64,000 bases of DNA from Accumulibacter sp. (GTDB taxonomy: Bacteria > Pseudomonadota > Gammaproteobacteria > Burkholderiales > Rhodocyclaceae), in assembly GCA_024235695.1 (NCBI GenBank), contig JACKLX010000011.1:1-64000 (forward strand), written 5' to 3'. The notes under the pieces were generated by a model. It saw only the letters and a program-made list of their open reading frames with translations. It had not been told where the DNA came from and did no database searches. The translations under genes were made by a program, and so were the position numbers. Positions 35,115-44,628 of the stretch are shown piece after piece; within the stretch, counting starts at the first letter, position 1; each line of letters begins with the position of its first letter.

Positions 35115-37985
35115 TCAGCTCGTGCCTGCCGGCGGCAAAGGAAGCTTCGGACACGCCGGCAGGTAAGGCGCCTTGCCAAGGAAGCGCTGCCAATCGGACG
35201 CCGCGATGTTGCGGGTCAGCCGCGAGCACGCCTCGACCAGCAGATCGTCCGGTCGCAGCAGCCAGGCGCGCAGCGTGCCGTCGTGTTCAAGCGTCGCGAG
35301 ATACCTGCCGCCGGGGCTGAACTGCAGCGCCGTCGGGGCCACGACGTGTTCGAGGCGGGCCACCTCGGTCTGGGCGGCGATTTCCCAGATGCGCACGCTG
35401 TCTTCGGCACCGGTCACGGCGAGGTACAGGCCATCGGCGCTGAACGCGCACTGGCGTCCGCCACGCGCCTCGTCGACCGTACCGATGTCCCTGCCAGTGC
35501 TGCTCTCGCGCACCGTTACGGCGGTGTCCGCGGTATTGATCGCGACCAGACGGGTATCGGCGCTCAGGGCGCAAACGCTTCCGGTCAGACCGCTGCGCTC
35601 GGCGCCGACGCGCCGGGTGGCGATTTCCGACAGAGCGGGGGCGCTCCAGACGCGGAGGCTGAGCGGTACGCCGATCCGGCCGGCGCTGCCGTGGGTGACC
35701 GCGACCACCTGCCCGTCCGTGGCGACGGCGAGCTGCTTGTCGACCACCGGCTCGGCCAGCGCGATCGTCGCCAGGAGCTGCGGCGGCTCGACCTGCCACA
35801 GTTGCAGCGTGTCGCGGTCGCTGGCGCCGGCCAGGTAGCGCGCATCGGGACTCAGCGCCAGCGCCGTCGCCTCGCCGTCGAGCGCAAAGCTGCGGCGGGT
35901 CTTGCCAGAGCTGGCGTCGATGACCCGGACCTGCCCACCGGCCGCCAGCGCCAGCACCTTGCCGTCGGCGCTGAGCGCGAACCGCGAGGCGGCCGGAGCG
36001 AGATCGACCAGAGCGCGAGCGCCGCTGCCCGCCAGTTCCCAGGTGTTCGCCGTGACCCTCGCCGCCGATCCGTCAGCGTCACGTTCGAGCACGCCGAAGC
36101 GCGTCTCGTCGGCGCTGAACAGCAGCGCAAAGGCCTGTTCGCTGGCGGCGTGGCGCGCGACATCGCTGCCGTGGCCCAGGATGCGCCAGACATCGATGCC
36201 CTTGCCGGAGGCAATCGCGACATCGCCTCCGTCGGGGCTGAAGGCCAGCGCCGGAAAGTCGGATTCGGAGGTGAACCGCGCGACGTCGCGATCGCTGCCG
36301 GTATCGACGATCCGCACGCCGTAACCATGACCGTAGCCGCTGTCGTCGTCGCGCAGCGCCAGGTAGCGCGCGCCCGGCCCGAGCGCCAGCGGGAACTCGC
36401 GCCGGAGTTCCCGCAGCAGCTTCCAGTCCTTGACCGTCCAGATCCCGACCCTGCCCGGATTCTCGCCAAAGTGAATCGCCAGCTGCGTCCCGTCGGCGCT
36501 GAACAGCGGCGCGCGAGCCAGCGGCGCGGCCACCGCCAGCGACACCAGCGGCGCTACCTGACCCTGCCGCAGCCGGGCCATCGCCCAGATAACCGGCTGA
36601 TCGTCGCCGACCAACCCGGCAAGATGGGCGCCATCGCGGCTGAACGACGGCCAGAGAACGCGTGGCAGGCGCGCGATCTCGCGCCCGCCGGGCAACTCCA
36701 CGATACGCGTCAAGCCCCGCTCCCGGCCGCCTGTGGCGTCGTAGCGGCTGCTGGTCACCACCAGCTGGCCACCGCCGGGCGCGATGGCGATCCCCTGCAC
36801 GCGTCCCGTGTCGCGAAGGCTCGCGAAAGGCGCCGCGGCGCCGATCCGCCAGACGTCGATCGCCCCTTCGAGGTCGCCCGGCTCGATCGTCACCAGGAAC
36901 TGCCCATCGCTGCTGAGTACCACCGAATTGGCGCTGACCGCTCGTTGTCGCCCACCGGCCGGCTGAAAGCTGCCGCTGTCCCAGATGCTGGTCGTCGACA
37001 GAAACCGGCTCGCGGCGATCAGCTGCCCGCCGGCGCCGAAGACGATGTCGTCGAAGCGTTCGGCGGGCTGCGCGATGGCCTCGAGTCGGGCGATCCGCTG
37101 CGGCATGGTTGCCAGCGCCCGCCGCAACGCCAGGTCGGCTTCGAGCGCGCGCGCGCCGACTGCCGAGAGGCGCCGTACCGCCTCCGCCGCGAGCTGGACG
37201 CTGACTTCGACCGGCGAGCTGGCCGATCCCGGCGCCGGCCGCTGCTCGCGCACCCGCTCCGACGCCGACGACAGCCGGCGCGCGACGGCGTTCGCCTCCT
37301 GCCGCGCCGACTCCTGGCGCTGGAAGTGGAACAGCGTCGCCAGGATCGCGATCGCCACCAGCGACACGGCCGCGGCGCCGAGCAGCAGAAAGCGGCGGTT
37401 GGTCGCCTGCCGACGACTGTCGATGATGTAGCGCGTCTGCAATTCGGTCGGCTGCGGCGCCTTGCGCGGACCCAGCGTCAGCCACTGCTCGGCCGCTTTC
37501 AGGTCGCCGCCACGTAGGGCCAGGCTGCCGTCGCGGCCTTTCGCTTCCCATTCACGCGATCGCAGCAACAGGCGCGTATGCGCCTGCAGCCAGTCGAGGT
37601 CGGTATCCACAGCCGACAACAGGGTCTGCAGCGCGGTTTCGAAATCGTCTTCCTCGCGGAAGAAAATCCAGTTCAGCCTGGCCAGCGCCGGCGGCACCTG
37701 AGCGGCGTCGGCTTGACGCCAGACGAGCGGGATAACCCGCTTGTTCTGCGCATCGGCATGGTCGAGCTCGCGCCGGCAAACCGTCGAGGCGAGAGACTCC
37801 GGGCTCAGGACGAAGGCGAAGGCCTCGGCCGCGTCGATCGCGGCCTCGATCTGCTTCATCCAGTCAGCGGTCGGCGGAATGCCTTCCCAATCCACCCAGG
37901 TCTCACGGTCGCGCGAAAGAAGGCCCCGATGCAGGCGGCGGACGAAATCCGAGTCCTGCCGCGAATAGGAGATGAAGATTGGCAT
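35115..37985 (-). CDS. TIR-TM-WD40 repeat protein
   Basis: This 956-residue protein has an N-terminal TIR domain (about residues 1-115: IFISYSRQDSDFVRRLHRGL, WVDWEGIPPTADW, FVLSPESLASTVCRREL with the putative NADase Glu73, IPLVWR), a linker, one hydrophobic segment (199-221, LLLGAAAVSLVAIAILATLF) and a C-terminal region of about 630 residues built of WD40-like blades (e.g. LVTIEPGDLEGAIDVWRIG, LAFSPDGGDVAIASGKGIDVWRI, LALSPDARYLAGASDRDTLQLWQV, CAFSADGLYLAVTGAEDSVRIWEI). If the helix spans the membrane, the propeller is outside and the TIR inside. The ATG at 37985 starts the TIR fold, with a weak ribosome binding site. It follows the STAND gene by 227 bases. Confidence 0.85.
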   Translation of the reverse strand: MPIFISYSRQDSDFVRRLHRGLLSRDRETWVDWEGIPPTADWMKQIEAAIDAAEAFAFVLSPESLASTVCRRELDHADAQNKRVIPLVWRQADAAQVPPALARLNWIFFREEDDFETALQTLLSAVDTDLDWLQAHTRLLLRSREWEAKGRDGSLALRGGDLKAAEQWLTLGPRKAPQPTELQTRYIIDSRRQATNRRFLLLGAAAVSLVAIAILATLFHFQRQESARQEANAVARRLSSASERVREQRPAPGSASSPVEVSVQLAAEAVRRLSAVGARALEADLALRRALATMPQRIARLEAIAQPAERFDDIVFGAGGQLIAASRFLSTTSIWDSGSFQPAGGRQRAVSANSVVLSSDGQFLVTIEPGDLEGAIDVWRIGAAAPFASLRDTGRVQGIAIAPGGGQLVVTSSRYDATGGRERGLTRIVELPGGREIARLPRVLWPSFSRDGAHLAGLVGDDQPVIWAMARLRQGQVAPLVSLAVAAPLARAPLFSADGTQLAIHFGENPGRVGIWTVKDWKLLRELRREFPLALGPGARYLALRDDDSGYGHGYGVRIVDTGSDRDVARFTSESDFPALAFSPDGGDVAIASGKGIDVWRILGHGSDVARHAASEQAFALLFSADETRFGVLERDADGSAARVTANTWELAGSGARALVDLAPAASRFALSADGKVLALAAGGQVRVIDASSGKTRRSFALDGEATALALSPDARYLAGASDRDTLQLWQVEPPQLLATIALAEPVVDKQLAVATDGQVVAVTHGSAGRIGVPLSLRVWSAPALSEIATRRVGAERSGLTGSVCALSADTRLVAINTADTAVTVRESSTGRDIGTVDEARGGRQCAFSADGLYLAVTGAEDSVRIWEIAAQTEVARLEHVVAPTALQFSPGGRYLATLEHDGTLRAWLLRPDDLLVEACSRLTRNIAASDWQRFLGKAPYLPACPKLPLPPAGTS

Positions 37986-38212
37986 GGCATCACTCGTCTG
38001 GGCCGCTGCAGCGCTCTCGCGCGGCGCCTGCAAACAGCACTGGTTCTGGCAAAAGCGCGCCTGCTGCACGGCCCTCGCCCGGACCGTTCGAGCGGCAACA
38101 TGCGATGCGCCATGGCGTGCCATGCAAAGAAGATGGCCGCACTGCGCGAACCGTTGGCCGCCGCAATTTCCATCCGACCTCTTTCAGCGCTGGCCCACGG
38201 CAAGGTCACCTG

Positions 38213-40372
38213 CTATCGGCCGAGCGCCTCGCACATGTCGTAGGAGGTGACATCGGGCGGTCTTTCGGGATCGGCGTATTCGACCAGGACATAGACCACA
38301 GTCAGGCATCCCCATCCCTGATAGGACGCGGCGAATCCGTTTGCCGGTCCGGCCGTGAGGAGCTTTTCGCGGAAGGTCTCGTGCGCCATGTAGTAACTGA
38401 TCTGGCTTGCCGAGGCGAGTGGCCCGGCCAGGCTTGCCGGCGTCGGATAGAGCTCGTAGCGATAGATCGGTTTGCCGTCCGACGCCTTCCAGCCGGACGC
38501 CGTCTTGGTCGCACCGAACTGCATCTCCAGCGACTTGCCCGCGGCCCTGGCGAGCTGCCGGATGGCCTCGATGTCGCCGGTCAGGAAGGCGCGCTTGGTC
38601 CGCTCGGAGTTGGTCAGCCGTTCGAGAAGTTGCGCCGTCCGGTCTGCTTCGGCGCGAGCCACTTCCTGCGCGGCGATCGCCGCCTGGACGGCCCGATCCT
38701 TGGCCTTCGCCTCGTCCTTGGCAATTTTCATCTGCCACCCCGCCCCGATGGCGGCGGCGAGGAGAAGCGGCACAAGCACGGCGATTGCCGACAGAAAGCG
38801 TTTGTGGTTTCGCAGGGCGGTGTTCTCCGCCTTCAGCCTTTCCTGCTCGGATTCTCTGGTCTTGCGCGCGATTTGCTGCTCCTGTTCGAGTGCCGCCGCT
38901 TCCTGCTGACGCCTCTGTTCCTCGCTCCAGGCCTGCTCGCTGGCGCGGAGAAAAGCGATGGTGCCTGCGAACTCCTCCTCGCTGCCGTAGCGCTTCGCCC
39001 ACGCCGAGAAAGGCCGCTCCTGCGCCAGCCATTGCAGCGCCCGCTCCAGGCCGGGATTGCGCAGCAGGGCTTCCTCGCCTTGCTGCCACAGCCGTGCGGT
39101 GACTTTCAAGCGCTGGTAGAGCGACGCGCAAGTGGCCTCCTGCTCGACCCAGTCGCCAAGTGTGCGCCATTGCCGAATCAGGCTCTCGTGCCCGATGTCG
39201 AGGAGCGTCGATGGCGTCAGCGGTCTGCCGCTTGGCGGTACGATGAAGCTGCGGTCGGGGCGACGAAAAGCCTCGACGACCGGATAGACGTCCTGCGCTG
39301 TCACGCCGGCGACGCTGGCCACATCGGCCAGGATCGCCGGCGAGCGCGTGTCGCGCCTGCCCATTCCGCGCTCGGTGAGGCAGCGGAACATCACCTCGGC
39401 GATGGCGCGTTGTGCGGCCGGGAGTTCGCCAAGCACCTCGTCGGCATGATTCGAGAGCGCGCGCGCCAGACCACCGAGCGCCGTGTAGTCTGCCTGCGTA
39501 AGAAGCGGTGGCTGACCCGTATTTTCGGCGCGCGCGCGGGCACGCTGCCACATCCGCATCAGCGCGTGCTGCAGCAGCGGCAACTGGTCCGGGTCGGGGC
39601 CGAAGTCGTTGAGCAGACGATTGACCAGATGCGGCTCGACGCTGCCACCGAACACCCGCGCCGGACCGACGATCGCCAGCTGGCACTGCTCGCGGGTGAT
39701 CCGCGGTGTCAGGTACTGACTGTCGTTGATCGCTTCGGGCAGCCCGCTGAACACCGCGCATTCGCCGAGGAAATCCGAGCGCATGGTGATCACCACGTAG
39801 ATCGGCAGCTCGCGTTGCGCCGTCGATGCGAGCAGGAGCGAAACGAAAGCGTCGGCCTCGTCGCGGTCGCCCTTCTCCCAATAGCGAAAGATCTCCTCGA
39901 ACTGGTCCACCACCAGCAGCAGGTTGCCGTGCGCGGCGAGCCGGGTTTCGCGCACCAGATCGATCAGGCCCAGGGGCCCACTGCGCAACGCCGCTGCGGT
40001 CAGGGGCGTCGGCAGGTCGCCGCTCTCGTCGCCGCGCTGTCGGCCCTCGCTGCCGCTGCGTTCGCCTTGTGCCGACAGACATGCGGCGAGGCGGTCGAGC
40101 GGATGGTCGCCCGGAGTCATCGTCAGGACGCGCCATTCGGCGCCGGCATCGGCCATGAAACCCGTCTCCAGCGCCGGAATCATGCCCGCTCGCACCAACG
40201 ACGACTTGCCGCAGCCGGATGGGCCGACCACCGCCAGGAAGCGTCTCTGCTGCAGGCGACCAAGAAGCGCGTCGACCTGCGCTTCGCGACCGAAGTAGAT
40301 GTCGGCCTCGTCGGGGCGGAACGGCCGCAGCCCGGGATACGGCGCATCGCTGAAATCGATCCGACTGCCCAC
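38213..40372 (-). CDS. STAND-type NTPase (nSTAND1-like) with membrane segment
   Basis: This 719-residue protein opens PYPGLRPFRPDEADIYFGRE, the entry signature of nSTAND1 P-loop NTPases. Walker A is GPSGCGKSSLVRAG (50-63) and Walker B LLLVVDQFEEIF (151-162), with MRSDFLGECA and DQLPLLQHALMRMW after. A coiled coil (about 480-520) leads to a membrane helix (526-547, LSAIAVLVPLLLAAAIGAGW) and a C-terminal domain of unknown fold ending at CEALGR. STAND proteins act as signal-responsive switches. The GTG at 40372 has GAAGG upstream and lies 3 bases after the TIR gene stop, so the two are cotranscribed and probably coupled. Confidence 0.85.
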   Translation of the reverse strand: MGSRIDFSDAPYPGLRPFRPDEADIYFGREAQVDALLGRLQQRRFLAVVGPSGCGKSSLVRAGMIPALETGFMADAGAEWRVLTMTPGDHPLDRLAACLSAQGERSGSEGRQRGDESGDLPTPLTAAALRSGPLGLIDLVRETRLAAHGNLLLVVDQFEEIFRYWEKGDRDEADAFVSLLLASTAQRELPIYVVITMRSDFLGECAVFSGLPEAINDSQYLTPRITREQCQLAIVGPARVFGGSVEPHLVNRLLNDFGPDPDQLPLLQHALMRMWQRARARAENTGQPPLLTQADYTALGGLARALSNHADEVLGELPAAQRAIAEVMFRCLTERGMGRRDTRSPAILADVASVAGVTAQDVYPVVEAFRRPDRSFIVPPSGRPLTPSTLLDIGHESLIRQWRTLGDWVEQEATCASLYQRLKVTARLWQQGEEALLRNPGLERALQWLAQERPFSAWAKRYGSEEEFAGTIAFLRASEQAWSEEQRRQQEAAALEQEQQIARKTRESEQERLKAENTALRNHKRFLSAIAVLVPLLLAAAIGAGWQMKIAKDEAKAKDRAVQAAIAAQEVARAEADRTAQLLERLTNSERTKRAFLTGDIEAIRQLARAAGKSLEMQFGATKTASGWKASDGKPIYRYELYPTPASLAGPLASASQISYYMAHETFREKLLTAGPANGFAASYQGWGCLTVVYVLVEYADPERPPDVTSYDMCEALGR

Positions 40373-40375
40373 CGC

Positions 40376-41809
40376 TCAGGCCTTCACGTCGTGCACCACG
40401 GTCTGCAGGCATTCGTCGAGTTTCCCGGAGCGACAGTCGATCCACTGCCAACCGGGGATCTCGATGCCGACTCCCGCCTGTTCGTGCGGCGCCCCGTCGA
40501 ATACCGCCAGCGCCACCGGTGGATCGGCACGCTGGCTGACGATCTTGCGACACCAGCGCAATTTGCTGCGCACCCAGTTGAGGCTCGCCGCGCCGTACAC
40601 CAGCATCAGCCCGTCGCATTCCCTGAGATTGTCTTCGAGGTCCTTGCGGATGTCTTCCGGGCTGCCCTCCTGAAGCGCCAGCGAATAGCCGATTCCCTGG
40701 GCAAAGAGGTACTTGCCGACTCGCTCGGCCAGGGCCCGGTCAACGGCATCGGTGTCGAGAAACAGCAGCAGGTCCGTGCTTGCCCTCGGTTTTGCCGGCG
40801 GTGGTTCGCGCCTGGCTTCCGCCAGCACGGCCGTCTTGAATTCCTCGAGGCCGCAGGCACGTACGCTGGCCCCCTGCAGCAGTTCCCGTTGCTCGGCGTC
40901 GGCGACCTCATCGACAGCCAGATCGCGCGCGCGCCATTGCACGATCGGCAGGCCGGAGCGCAACGCGAGAGTGTGCTGGAGCGCCGGGAAGGCACTCGCC
41001 GAATCATTCGGCCGGCGGCCGACGACGCCGCTCAGCAATTGCACGAAGACCTTGCACTGGCCGAGATCGGCGGTCATCGCCTGCGCGAAGGTCTGCGCGC
41101 TGTCGCGCGGGTAATAGCTGGTCGGCAGAATCCGCAGTCCCATCTGCGCCAGGTAGCGGCGCAATTCTTCCCGTCGCGGCTCCAGGTCGTCGGTCACCTC
41201 GGCGAGGAACACCGCCGGCCCGGGAGAAGCGGCCGGCGGGTGATCGGCTTCGGCGAGGCGCTGCAGTTCCTGCGCGATTTCGAGCGCGAGCTGATTCACC
41301 CGGCTGTAGTACTCGGGCTCGTTTGCGGTTGGCACCGGCAGGCCAAGCGTGCGCGGCGTGCGCGCCGGCCCGTCTTCGATCCACATCCGGTAGGGAAGCA
41401 AATCGCCGAACTCGGGGGGAATACGCCGGCGATCGTCGATATGATCGAGTTCGACGACAAAGACACGCGAGCCGGCACGCTGCTTGTGCTGCACTTCGCA
41501 GCGAAAGGCTTCACGCTCGCGGCGGCACCAGTCGGAGGCGAGGTAAGCCGGCGACATGATCACCAGCAGGCTGGCGGTGTTTTTCACCGATTGCGCGATG
41601 TCGGCGCTGAACGGGCGATTGCCCGCCAGTTCGTGGTCCACCCACAAGGCGAAGTCGCGCGGCCGGTCGAACAGCTTGCGCCGGACAACCGACTCGACGT
41701 CGCGGACGAACGTCGAAACCCAACCCTGCTGTGCGCCCGAGAGCGGCTCGTTGTCGATGTGGGCGTAACTGACGAAGATGTCGTGCTCACAGCCGGGGAC
41801 GAAAGCCAA
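40376..41809 (-). CDS. TIR domain protein with further alpha/beta domains
   Basis: The 477-residue protein begins at a TTG (41809) with GGGAGAGG 3 bases upstream: LAFVPGCEHDIFVSYAHIDN. The N-terminal TIR domain (about 9-135) includes DFALWVDHELAGNRPFSADI and LLVIMSPAYLASDWCRREREAF with the candidate catalytic Glu98. A central domain (about 190-300: AVFLAEVTDDLEPRREELRRYL, GQCKVFVQLLSGVVGRRP) resembles DUF4062-like stress/NTPase-associated domains. The C-terminal part (about 345-460: LLLFLDTDAVDRALAERVGKYL, CDGLMLVYGAASLNWVRSKLRWCRKI) is another Rossmann- or TIR-like domain. It leads the operon and is therefore the likely first product. Confidence 0.8.
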   Translation of the reverse strand: MAFVPGCEHDIFVSYAHIDNEPLSGAQQGWVSTFVRDVESVVRRKLFDRPRDFALWVDHELAGNRPFSADIAQSVKNTASLLVIMSPAYLASDWCRREREAFRCEVQHKQRAGSRVFVVELDHIDDRRRIPPEFGDLLPYRMWIEDGPARTPRTLGLPVPTANEPEYYSRVNQLALEIAQELQRLAEADHPPAASPGPAVFLAEVTDDLEPRREELRRYLAQMGLRILPTSYYPRDSAQTFAQAMTADLGQCKVFVQLLSGVVGRRPNDSASAFPALQHTLALRSGLPIVQWRARDLAVDEVADAEQRELLQGASVRACGLEEFKTAVLAEARREPPPAKPRASTDLLLFLDTDAVDRALAERVGKYLFAQGIGYSLALQEGSPEDIRKDLEDNLRECDGLMLVYGAASLNWVRSKLRWCRKIVSQRADPPVALAVFDGAPHEQAGVGIEIPGWQWIDCRSGKLDECLQTVVHDVKA

Positions 41810-42235
41810 GTTCCTCTCCCTGTTCAAGGTGCCTCGGTACAGGTAAGCGACGCCTGCCGCCAAGTCAGCCTGATAACAGAATAAGCGCTGCCCGAGCGCT
41901 TGCCAACCCTTGTCGGCGGTTGCCCTCTCCCTTTGGCGCAGAATCACTCGGGCCTGCTCGCGCCGGTTAGCGCGCGCGTCGTAACAGCGCCGCCGGACGC
42001 AAGCGTTGCAGCCCCGCGTCCGCAAGCGAGGACGGGCCCCACGGACAGTTCTTCAAAGCAGTGCAAGAAAGGCCAGAAAACCCGACAGAGAGGTCTCTGG
42101 CCCGTTCTTCGTCTGGCACCTTTGCCGGGTCGCCGCCCGGCTTGCCCGGCGTTCAGCTAGCCATACCAGCTGAGTTCCCCCGGGTGAACAAGGGTGGCCC
42201 CGGAAATCGCACCTCGAATCCTGAACCACCGAAAC
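41810..42235. other. Intergenic region upstream of the TIR operon
   Basis: No gene is supported. It should contain the promoter of the TIR/STAND operon on the minus strand and the 3' end of the PEP-CTERM gene transcript. The only structure is a hairpin at 42071-42102. Confidence 0.45.
42071..42102 (-). terminator. Hairpin downstream of the PEP-CTERM gene
   Basis: GGCCAGA (42071-42077) and TCTGGCC (42096-42102) form a 7-bp perfect stem around an 18-base loop. There is only a short T/A-rich tail, so if it terminates transcription from the minus-strand PEP-CTERM gene (ending 42236) it is a weak intrinsic terminator. Confidence 0.35.
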
Positions 42236-44149
42236 TCACAGCACCATCTTTGGTCGTGGCCCAACGATCCAAGCTGCCATGGCGATGAGCAGCAGGAGGA
42301 TCGTGCCTGGCTCGGGAACCGTCGGTGCTGGCGGCACGACGAAGGGCCGATAACCGGGCTCGTAGCCCAGGCTGGTCAGGCGATCGGTCGCCGTCGCCAG
42401 GCTCTCGTCGCCGACAGCCAACAGCATTGGCGTCACCAGGCTCTCCTCGTCGAAGAAGAAGAACTCCGCATCGTTGTCTTCCCCAAGAACGCGTCGACTC
42501 GTCTGTCCGAAAAGGCGCGCCATGGTGTCGTCACAGGTCCGCGTGAGCAGCGTTTCGGCTGTGCATCTGGCAATGTCGTCAACGTGAAACACATCATACG
42601 CGAACATCTGCACGGGATCGGGCGGGCCCGGTGGGCCATCTGGCGGGAAGAAGAGCTGTGGTTTCATGACGAAACCAGTATTGGAGCAACCGCCAGCGAC
42701 AAGCAGGCAAATATCCAGAATCTCGTTCGGTTGTTGTTCGCTAAATGGCAGCAGATGGTCAAAATCGAGCTTGAAGACCTTGCCTGCCGCCGTCGAGAAG
42801 TGGAGGTCGAAGGCCTTGTCAAAGACATTGAACGTATGCAGATCGGCGGACGTGTTCTTCTTGACGATCGGTCCCAGATCCTTGCCCAGGATACTGGCCC
42901 CGAGGGCCTCCAACCAGACGTCCCCGGTCAGAATGAGGTCGGTCGTGTTGCGCACCGTGCCACCGAGCGAAAAGGTCGGGAACACACCCACCGATGTCGC
43001 CGCCGAGGCACTCCGGAGGGTAATGGATTGGCCGGCCAGGAACTCGACGGAGGTTGTCGCAGGCCCCAGCGACCCGTCCAGCCCTTGCACGCGAACCGCA
43101 CTCGAGAACTCCAGCATCGTCGTCAGTTTTGGTTCGAAGCTGAAATGCTGTTCGATGTCCAGCCCGAGGCCCGCGTTGACACTGAGCGCGTTGTAACTGA
43201 TCGGGCCAATTGTTCCACTCAAGGGTGGAAAGCCAAGGAGATCGGTCACCAGCTTGTCGACGTCCAGCGCCAGCATGCCAAGATCATCGCGAACCCCGGA
43301 CATCAGCTTGAAACCGGCGAGTCCGCCTTTGACCTGGGAATCGGAATTCAGATTCGGCGGCAGCACTGTCGCGGTCACCGGGCCAGCCGTCACATTCACA
43401 CCATAACCCTGTGACTGCCCCAGGAGTTTCAACTGCCCACTGTTGTTGCGATTGATGGAAAACACCTCATACGTATGCTTCTCATCGAGAATCTGGCCGC
43501 CACCACTGATGCATGCGGCGACGCAGGTCTCTCCGCTTACCGACGCCACGATGTTGGCGACCAGATCGAGGTAGGTTGAGAAGTGCGGACCGGTCGTTTT
43601 CAGGGAAGCGGGCGCGGAAAACTTCGGCCCGCTCTCGGAGAGGAACTTGAAGCCGTCGGCCAGCGGTGTAAACGATGAGCCGATCGTAAAGGGATCGCCT
43701 GACAATACCGATTGAGTAGGCGTTGCGAGATTGACCTGCACGGGATACTGGACGGCCAGAGACCCGGTGGACATGTTGAGGCCATAGTTCAGGCCCAGCT
43801 TGCCATCGGTGTGGCCGCTCAGTTCCGCCCCACCGCAAACCTTGAAATCGCCAACGCCTGTACAGTAGACCTTGCCAGCATTGCCGGTCTCATCCCACGG
43901 AAACCCGAAAAATTCGTTCAAATTGACAGGCGACGAAGTACCACCACCCCACGGGTTCTGGTTCGCCGCCGCAAAACCTACCGTGTAGGTTACGGCCCTG
44001 GCCGAAAACGGCACCGATACCAGGAACCCCAGGAGAAACAACTCGGCCAGGACTGTCCGGGGATGCCACCGAAGGCGAGCCTGGCGGTGTGAGCGAATGG
44101 ACGCCTGAACTTGTCGATGCGCCGAAACGCAATGAAGGTACGCGATCAT
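42236..44149 (-). CDS. PEP-CTERM-sorted large exported protein
   Basis: This 637-residue protein starts at ATG 44149 (AGGGGGG upstream). The N-terminal region contains a signal-like helix (TVLAELFLLGFLVSVPFSARA), then a secreted body with NQNPWGGGTSSPVNLNEFFGF, paired Cys (YCTGVGDFKVCGG, CVAACISGGG) and many Ser/Thr/Gly-rich strands. The C-terminus TVPEPGTILLLLIAMAAWIVGPRPK is a PEP-CTERM sorting signal: the motif PEPG, a membrane helix and a basic end. Function beyond surface or matrix location is unknown. The much longer open frame upstream of 44149 lacks protein-like sequence. Confidence 0.8.
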   Translation of the reverse strand: MIAYLHCVSAHRQVQASIRSHRQARLRWHPRTVLAELFLLGFLVSVPFSARAVTYTVGFAAANQNPWGGGTSSPVNLNEFFGFPWDETGNAGKVYCTGVGDFKVCGGAELSGHTDGKLGLNYGLNMSTGSLAVQYPVQVNLATPTQSVLSGDPFTIGSSFTPLADGFKFLSESGPKFSAPASLKTTGPHFSTYLDLVANIVASVSGETCVAACISGGGQILDEKHTYEVFSINRNNSGQLKLLGQSQGYGVNVTAGPVTATVLPPNLNSDSQVKGGLAGFKLMSGVRDDLGMLALDVDKLVTDLLGFPPLSGTIGPISYNALSVNAGLGLDIEQHFSFEPKLTTMLEFSSAVRVQGLDGSLGPATTSVEFLAGQSITLRSASAATSVGVFPTFSLGGTVRNTTDLILTGDVWLEALGASILGKDLGPIVKKNTSADLHTFNVFDKAFDLHFSTAAGKVFKLDFDHLLPFSEQQPNEILDICLLVAGGCSNTGFVMKPQLFFPPDGPPGPPDPVQMFAYDVFHVDDIARCTAETLLTRTCDDTMARLFGQTSRRVLGEDNDAEFFFFDEESLVTPMLLAVGDESLATATDRLTSLGYEPGYRPFVVPPAPTVPEPGTILLLLIAMAAWIVGPRPKMVL

Positions 44150-44628
44150 GGCAACCCCCCCTACAAGGCACGGCTTGCGGTCCGAGCCATTCGAAGTTGT
44201 TGCCGTGAACACACGGCAGGACCCAGGATCGCCCAAGCCAGTCAAGCCAATTCGACCAATCGAACAAAACCAGGCGTATGGCTTTGCCCTCCAGCCTACC
44301 GAGTGACACCCGCTGCTTCTCGTGTCGTGCAGCACATTTCCCAAAGCAATATTCATACCCCTGTTATTAAGTATCTGTATTTGCCCGATTAGCAGTCGGA
44401 GTGCGGCTTTCTGCCAAGCCCAGCTGTAAGAATTGCCGACAGAAAAACCGGGTGAGCTTTTCCCGAAATCCTGTCCACCAATGGTGGCATGGAATTGACG
44501 TCGCTCTTGCAAGGTGAGAAATGCAATAGCGAAACAGGCCGACACGATCGAGTTCAGGGAACCGGCGGTCAGACGGATCAAGGACAGGCAAAGGACAGGG
44601 TTCGATGACTTCGAGCAGCGCCCGCGTC
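44150..44628. other. Stretch without a supported gene
   Basis: Nothing gene-like is seen. AT-rich sequence around 44330-44400 (tattaagtatctgtattt) may hold the promoter of the PEP-CTERM gene on the minus strand. Confidence 0.45.

Noticed and set aside
34867-35166. A 99-codon plus-strand frame between atpG and the TIR-WD40 gene.
   Set aside because: It has no domain pattern or ribosome binding site, and it overlaps the 3' end of the TIR-WD40 gene.
37979-41884. A 1301-codon open frame antisense to the TIR/STAND operon.
   Set aside because: It has no recognisable domain and its sequence is low in hydrophobic core patterns. It mirrors the codon bias of the high-GC minus-strand genes, whose domains are clear.
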